From Saccoglossus kowalevskii (Eukaryota; Hemichordata; Enteropneusta; Harrimaniidae): a stretch of DNA of 26,132 bases. Both the position numbers and the translations under genes were made by a program. Below the pieces are notes generated by a model. The model did not search any database. It saw nothing but the letters and a program-made list of their open reading frames with translations, and had not been told where the DNA came from. Where the stretch lies: assembly GCF_000003605.2 (NCBI RefSeq), contig NW_003135352.1:411456-437587 (forward strand), in the 5' to 3' direction. Below, piece after piece: positions 20,441-26,132 of this stretch. Numbering within the stretch: the first letter of the stretch is position 1; each line of letters begins with the position of its first letter.

Positions 20441-20649
20441 AGTGTAAAAGGTTTAATTATTCACTGGGTTTTAATTTTGCTTATTTCGCTGAGTGGAAAA
20501 TGCGCTAAATTAAAACCCAGTGAATATGTAAAATTTAGCGTAGAACACATTATCTAAATAATAAAACTGTGAATTTAAAACCCACTGAATATGCCTGAAA
20601 TTCTAAATCAGCGAGATTTAAACCCAGTGAAAACGAGTCATTTTACAGT
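20441..20649. mobile_element. Foldback/MITE-like element with long inverted ends and internal motif repeats
   Basis: The outer ends AGTGTAAAAGG and (opposite strand) ACTGTAAAATG are followed on both sides by TTCACTGGGTTT and a CGCTGA block, giving inverted ends of roughly 45 bases. Inside, ATTCACTGGGTTTTAATTT (20459-20477) and AAATTAAAACCCAGTGAAT (20507-20525) are perfect 19-base inverted copies. Two more ACCCASTGAA units lie at 20571-20590 and 20613-20632. No TTAA flank and no clear target duplication, so it is a different class from families 1 and 2. No coding capacity. Confidence 0.7.
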
Positions 20650-20963
20650 ATATCACTTTTGAAGGCAATCTTTTTTTTTTAGACTTTTCTAATAATAATA
20701 ATACACATGTACATTCAACACCATGATTTGCCAAATATTTATCACTGCAATGCTTCAGCCCTAATATTGTTTCTGTCCACATTCAATACTGCACTGTGTA
20801 CACTATTACATCATTTTCTGTAACTGACTAAATGGACATAATTTTCTATTTATAACTGATCTTGAGCAAAATTGATTTATTCGTAAAAGGTGATAAAAGT
20901 GAATTTTGGTGTTCAAACATTAAACAAAAAAAGTTCCCAGTCAATTTAGTTTTCTGTTTTAAA
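20650..20963. other. AT-rich intron DNA, no gene seen
   Basis: No feature recognised beyond short A/T runs and an AATAATAATA stretch near 20691-20702. Confidence 0.4.
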
Positions 20964-21174
20964 TTAACCTGTTGAGTGCCAGATATTTTTTCCTGTTCAA
21001 AATTTTTAAGAAATGTTGTTATTATTTTGAACCGTACAGACAATTTCAGATATTGTTTTTAGATTTTGATCAAAAGTTTTGTCAATTTTTCATTTAATTT
21101 TAATAACGAAAAGCAGATTACAGAATCATTTTGTAAATAGCGCCAAAATTTGACAATGGCGCTCAACGGGTTGA
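20964..21174 (-). mobile_element. MITE family 1, copy J, with clear terminal inverted repeats
   Basis: The left end is TTAACCTGTTGAGTGCCA; the right end on the opposite strand is TTCAACCCGTTGAGCGCCA. Read in reverse, the middle contains the family core (TTTGATCAAAA, then CTGTACGGTTCAAAATAAT). TTAA is intact on the left and is TTGA on the right. About 211 bp, no open frame. Confidence 0.75.
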
Positions 21175-22386
21175 ACAAAATTCAAATTGAAATCTATGTA
21201 TCAATATAATTGTAACAAATACATGTACTATTGAATCTTACCTGAGTTGTATTGCCCCCCTCCTCCCCCATGCTCAAATAAGCAGGTCAGGTCATTCACC
21301 CTTCCCAAATTCTTCTTTCCTACGATAATAATAAATATGTAGTGAAACAACAAAATTCATCGCTTAAAAATGACAATTTAATCATTTGAGGACATTTACA
21401 AGAGTACCAATCTAAGAACCCGACTAATGTCCACTAGTACCAAATGTCAAGAATTTTCCTCATTTCTGAAATTTACCAAAATGTGCATATATATATATGT
21501 ATTTATTTATATTTTTTTTTATTGTTAACTTAATATTTCCAATTAAAAATGTAGTGCAATACCTGCAATGCATTTTTTAGTCACTAAAAAAGTGCGTGTA
21601 CACCACATATACTCCCACTTCAATAAGCATGTCTAAAGACAGTTCTCTGTCTGTGGAATTTCACGAGTAATCTTTTCTTATCTGTGATGAACACTATTTT
21701 TACCTCATCTCTAGATTGTTGGTATGTACACCATATGTCCCATAGTTTGATTGTTTAGTCTGTTCATTAAAGCTATCAGCTCAGTGTCTAGTCTCCCCAC
21801 TAATAGATGGCTCCAACATATTTTGAGTCCCCCTTTTCTGTTTTGGAATGGTGACTTCTTCGGCGAAAAAGCGTTTGAAGGGAGACCAAACATACGCTAC
21901 TGGACAGACTTAAAACTCTTATTCCCACACTCTATTTTTAGAAAGTTGTCTTTTTTAAAAATATTTAATGTAAAAATCAATTAAATTATTATAAATATTG
22001 ACAAAAACAATAACTATGATGTTTAGGTTGTCACCACTGTATGTGTGTTAACAGCCCATACCTGATTGGATGATAAATGGTCAAAGTTAATTCCCAGAGG
22101 ATGTGAACCAATCAGCACTTGTGTTACAAATGATAAAAGTTGTACAAACTGATTTGGCTGATTCCTGACAGTGTAAAATTGTATGTCAATATCATCACAG
22201 TTTTACAGAAAAAGTAGAAAATTAAAATAGTTTTGAGAAAAAGAAAAAAAAGAAAGATTAAATATATTTTGGACATCTTAGAAAAATACACACGATTTTT
22301 TGCTCATAAAATCAAGGAAATACTACCATATATTGATTTTCTAAACTGATTATATTCATATTATAATCATCATCATATTTGTTTAT
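21175..22386. other. Intron DNA, no gene supported
   Basis: A TA repeat lies near 21487-21498. Overlapping short frames on both strands at 21711-21984 coincide with a patch of more balanced composition but show no motif. Confidence 0.4.
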
Positions 22387-22422
22387 TTGAATAAATTATA
22401 ATTTTTTGAATAAATTATAATT
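22387..22422. repeat. Short tandem duplication, 17-bp unit with period 19
   Basis: TTGAATAAATTATAATT occurs at 22387-22403 and again at 22406-22422, identical and separated by TT. Confidence 0.85.
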
Positions 22423-22556
22423 ATTTGTTGGAAATGATACAAATACAGTGAGAAATGACATTAATTTGTACAAATATTAGTACAAAAAAAAAGATAATCA
22501 GCATTAAATCTTAAATCTTTCCCAGAAAACAACTGCATTTATCTGTTGGCTTAATC

Positions 22557-22603
22557 GCGCTTCTATCAGAGATGTACTTCTAATGAAGCAAATACGATAC
22601 TTG
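22557..22603. repeat. Dispersed repeat fragment, partner at 4861-4906
   Basis: GCGCTTCTATCAGAGATGTA followed by CTTCTAATGAAGCAAATACG aligns with 4861-4903. It lies in a locally less AT-rich island (about 22540-22740). Confidence 0.4.
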
Positions 22604-25399
22604 TGTTCTAAGGAAGCACGTGCATTCGTAAATGGTTGCGAAGTGTACGCTAACATTTTTGTAAACAAACAATGTGTTTTCCGTGCATATGGATACATTG
22701 TATGGGACCCAAATTGAAAATGGTGAATTTGCTCAAATTTCAATACTAGTTAATATTTGTTGACATTTACTGCTGTTGTCAATGCACTACCAAACCGGAA
22801 AATACAGTAAACTGATATTATAGATTGATCATCACAAAGTTCCATAAATACAGAAACAACAATTCAACAGAATTTAACTCAAATTTCTGTCAATTCTGTA
22901 TTTTTTATTGTTTTTTTTTTTAAAAAAGATTTGTTTGTACAATCTATTTAGTAATCAGGAAAAACTCTTTTGTTTGCAGTTGAATGACTCAAAAGTATAA
23001 ATTTATTTACCCATAACTAGCATTTTGTTCAATTAGTTCTTCTATGTTTAATTTCTAAATAATTAGGTTGTAATTGGTAAATCAATTCAAGCCTGTCCTG
23101 ACAAATCTGGTCCTGTTTTGTTTCATTGAGAATCTATCTGAGATCGTCAAATATGTATTTTTATGTGGTTATTATCCGTATCGTATGACTTTCATGACAG
23201 ATTTCAATGGTTGTAAGTAAAAAGCAAAAAAAAACACAATAAATTAAAAAGATTTCCGTGTGCCATCAACATGTTGAATCATGTTACATTTTTGTAACAT
23301 TCTTGAATAGATCTGTTTTTAGTCTGCGTGTGCCTAAGTTTAATATACAACCGCCACATGCATGAAAAAAAAAAAAAAAAAAATTAAAAAAAAATTTAGA
23401 ACTGTTTTTTTTTTTTAAAACCTTGGACCGGAAACAGTTGACCTAACGACCATATTTTGAAAAAAATATATTATAAAAATTGTCAATTCAAAATATTTTT
23501 TAAAGCAAAAGTGAAATGAATTATCAGTGATATGAAAATTACTTGTATACCGATTGGGATTTCAAGAAACATTCAAAAAGTTTTTTAATAATATTTTTTT
23601 ACTACAGTATGTTGTATAGTTATAGTCAGTGACAAAAAAAGGCTGTATATTGGGGTTGAAGTGGTTGCAACATTTAGTACGGAAGAAATCAAGTTCAGCT
23701 TGATAATATCAGTTACTCATTGTAACTATTTTCACTTTTAAAATTGTTGATTTCCTGTTGCTTTCATGGCATTTTGTGTTTTAAAGTGTTTTTTGTTAAT
23801 CAAAATTACAGATTTTGATTTTAAGACTGGACCACTTTGAGTGAATACTTTCGCTTGTTTGTTGTTCCATTCCTCAATCAGACTCTGAGATTGTCCTGAA
23901 AAGGTGACATAGAAAAAGTTAATAAATACCGAAGTGGGGATAAGAACAGCTCTTGACGCCACTAAATTAAATTCTACACAATAAAATGACATGTGTTTAA
24001 ACAACATCTTGTTTTCAGTCAAGTAACAGTGAACGAATGCTCGAACAAAGCTTGTGGGGTTTTGCAACGCTTGCATCACTAAGACGATTCCAGCTGATAA
24101 AACAAGCTCGGTGAACAGGTTGATGCAATATGAACAAAAGCTTTAACTAAATATTCTCATTACTATGTCTCCCGTTTTTATTTCCCTCTTTTATTGGAAA
24201 GCTGCCTGCTCAGTAAATTAATTATTAGCTAATGTTAAAACGGTTTTGTGTATGCGTATATCGTATCATCAGATCGAGTCGTGAAATGATGATCTTGGGT
24301 ATGAATTCTCGTCTGATATTTCACAGACCTGGCAAGCATGTTTTTTGTCTCTCGCTCTTTAGTACATTTGATGAAAGACGTGCTGAAAGGATTTCTCTGT
24401 TTTGGACTGCGACACAAAGGTTTTTCTAAAGTAAGGATTGTCATCCTACACTGCAATCGATGAATACCATGTCAGCTTTATGTACACTGGATGTGTTGTG
24501 TTTGCATACTAACTGGACACATGATTCACCTGTCGAGTACTTCACTGATCAGATTCACGTAGAGGTGGGGAAACCGCAAATAGGTGGGTTTCCGTTCAAC
24601 AAAATTAAGTGCATCGCACCAAATCGTACTGGCTTGATTCAGTATACGAGTTCAGTGTACGAGTCGTCTGACGTGAAACATAATATTATCAGTATCAGTC
24701 ACTAATATTATCGAGTCCCTGAACTTGAAAAGACATGAGCACACCTACAAATAATGGAATATTCCAATGACCGGCTGTGAGAAATATGGATTGAATACCA
24801 TCATTGTCTATTGTAAAGCATCATTGGAGAGATTAAATTACAAACTATCAAAAGACCAGACTTCTCAAATTGTGGGAAGCATACAAAAGATTCCATCCCC
24901 CCTCTAGGGAAAATTTCAAGTGACCAGTAGTCATTTTCCAGGTGTTTGTCTTCCAGGTAATCAACAGCACACCAAAAAGGAACAAACAGAAAGTAGTTAA
25001 TATCATCAGAACTTAGACACCCAGACAAGCTATGAAAATATGTGAGCAGTGTACTTATCATTGCAACCCATCCAGAAATGGAATGTGTTTTAATTACAAC
25101 TCACAAAATCATACCGTGTAACCTTCCCACGTTTACAATATGGCAGCCTGTAGTCCGTAACTGAGACGTGTTTCATCGACTATCATGAGAGAGCAAGTGT
25201 CTCTCTTGTAATGGTAGATGTTGTGAGCCAAGTAAGGGAGAACAAATAACGATAATGCCCCAACGGTCGGCAACTTTTCAAGTTGATGTTCCAGAACTTA
25301 CAATTTAAGCGAAAGATAAAGGACACTATTTCAAGTCAATACCAGGTGTTATGCATTTTGAATTTAAATCTTCGAACTCGCCTTCAATAATATAAAACC
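22604..25399. other. Intron DNA with homopolymer tracts and two compositional islands
   Basis: Contains A19 and A9 runs near 23364-23397. Two segments are less AT-rich: about 23738-24080, where the minus strand has a candidate splice-acceptor-bounded frame (see findings), and about 24240-24720, with open frames on both strands. Neither encodes a protein I recognise. The second-half PR exon was not found. Confidence 0.4.
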
Positions 25400-25556
25400 A
25401 TAATGTTATTCTCAGAAAATTGATCAAGATGTGTTACCAGTTGGAAATTATGTCTATTTAGTCCAAAATTAACCAAAAGATTTGACAAAATTACTTAAAA
25501 ATGTGCAGATTGTTAGGCCAAAATGTTGGCGCTAAAATGATGGTGTTCAAAGGGTA
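25400..25556 (+). mobile_element. MITE family 1, copy H
   Basis: The core AATTGATCAAGATGTGTTAC, then ATGTCTATTTAGTCCAAAAT, and the right end CTAAAATGATGGTGTTCAAAG then GGTA all match the family order. The left terminus is lost. Confidence 0.65.
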
Positions 25557-26132
25557 CAGAAAGAACAGGACACTCTCACATTATTCATCTTAAGTACTCT
25601 CTGTGTTGTGTTAGTTTTTTTCTTCAGGTTTTGACACTGAGTCCCGCCCAAGAAATAACTGTCATGCCACTCCATTTCTGGGGGAATTTTTGGTACTTTC
25701 TGGCAAATCTGGAAATAAGTGGGTGTAAAAATGTATGTCCTGATCCAAGCTTGTTTCTGCAGAAGTTAACTCACTTTTAGGCACTGGTTTGGAATAGAGG
25801 CTCATGAAGACCTTAATATTTACAGAAATTAAAACAGCCTAATATAGCAAAAGTTCATCTGATAAATTTAAATTTTCTATGTTTACATTCACTCACTTTT
25901 AAAAGAGGTTACTTATTAATAATTTGTCTTCGTAAGTTATTTTTTGTCCAGAAAAAAAAAATTGCTGATGTTAGCTTAGAGTGTAAAATGTTAGTTTAGG
26001 TATATTGGTCTATACTTGTTAAAAGCTCTGGGCTCATTGGCTGCCTGAACACTATCATTGAACATTCAACCAATTAGTACAGAGATAACAAATCCAATAG
26101 CCTCTCAGAATATAGATAATAGAATATAATAT
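25557..26132. other. Intron DNA to window end, no gene seen
   Basis: No exon or repeat is recognised. The frames are short and closed. Confidence 0.45.

Noticed and set aside
24801-25061. Minus-strand 86-residue frame with a fairly protein-like sequence
   Set aside because: No family recognised, no convincing splice-site pair, and it lies in ordinary intron composition.
1-26132. tRNA, rRNA, CRISPR, phage or bacterial operon content
   Set aside because: No tRNA B-box (GGTTCGAATCC-like) or A-box pair, no spaced palindromic repeat array, and no long open frames or ribosome binding sites.

Overview
This is an AT-rich stretch of animal nuclear DNA, almost all of it non-coding. Homopolymer A/T runs, microsatellites, a minisatellite and many short TTAA-ended inverted-repeat elements fill it. 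I found no bacterial gene organisation, rRNA, tRNA or CRISPR array. The one coding segment I can support firmly is an internal exon on the plus strand at 13457-13737. It is bounded by a good acceptor (TTCTAACAG) and a consensus donor (GTAAGT). It encodes an acidic leader followed by the first half of a PR/SET domain of the MECOM (MDS1-EVI1, PRDM3) / PRDM16 type. The rest of the gene lies outside the window, so the window reads as two long introns: at least about 12.4 kb downstream and, unless a first exon was missed, up to about 13.4 kb upstream. The organism is best described as a metazoan, probably a non-vertebrate with large introns (marine lophotrochozoan or invertebrate deuterostome are both possible); I cannot fix the phylum.

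Layout. 1-425: a 29-31 bp minisatellite of 13 ATTGG-containing units. 425-13456: upstream intron or 5' region. It holds several copies of a roughly 200-240 bp piggyBac-like MITE family (family 1; TTAACCC-type ends), a complete copy of a second TTAA-ended family (family 2, 10837-11059), a CRE half-site cluster (2683-2805), three perfect or near-perfect RFX X-box palindromes, a G-quadruplex/GC-box tract (6577-6595) and a small CGGCCG repeat cluster (12518-12570). 13457-13737: the PRDM exon. 13738-26132: downstream intron. It holds G-rich quadruplex-type tracts (15342-15408, 17063-17081), an inverted second copy of family 2 (15928-16165), a 37-bp tandem duplication (17835-17908), more family 1 copies, two further X-box palindromes and a foldback element with long terminal inverted repeats (20441-20649).

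How it fits together. PRDM3/PRDM16 proteins are chromatin regulators with an N-terminal PR (H3K9 methyltransferase-type) domain and C2H2 zinc fingers. In vertebrates the PR-encoding exons are set among very long introns rich in regulatory DNA. The same arrangement is visible here. The most interesting non-coding signal is the concentration of CCATGG-centred X-box palindromes: four of the five CCATGG sites I could find in the window are the centres of perfect 14-bp palindromes fitting the RFX consensus. The second is the abundance of related non-autonomous TTAA elements with no transposase in view.
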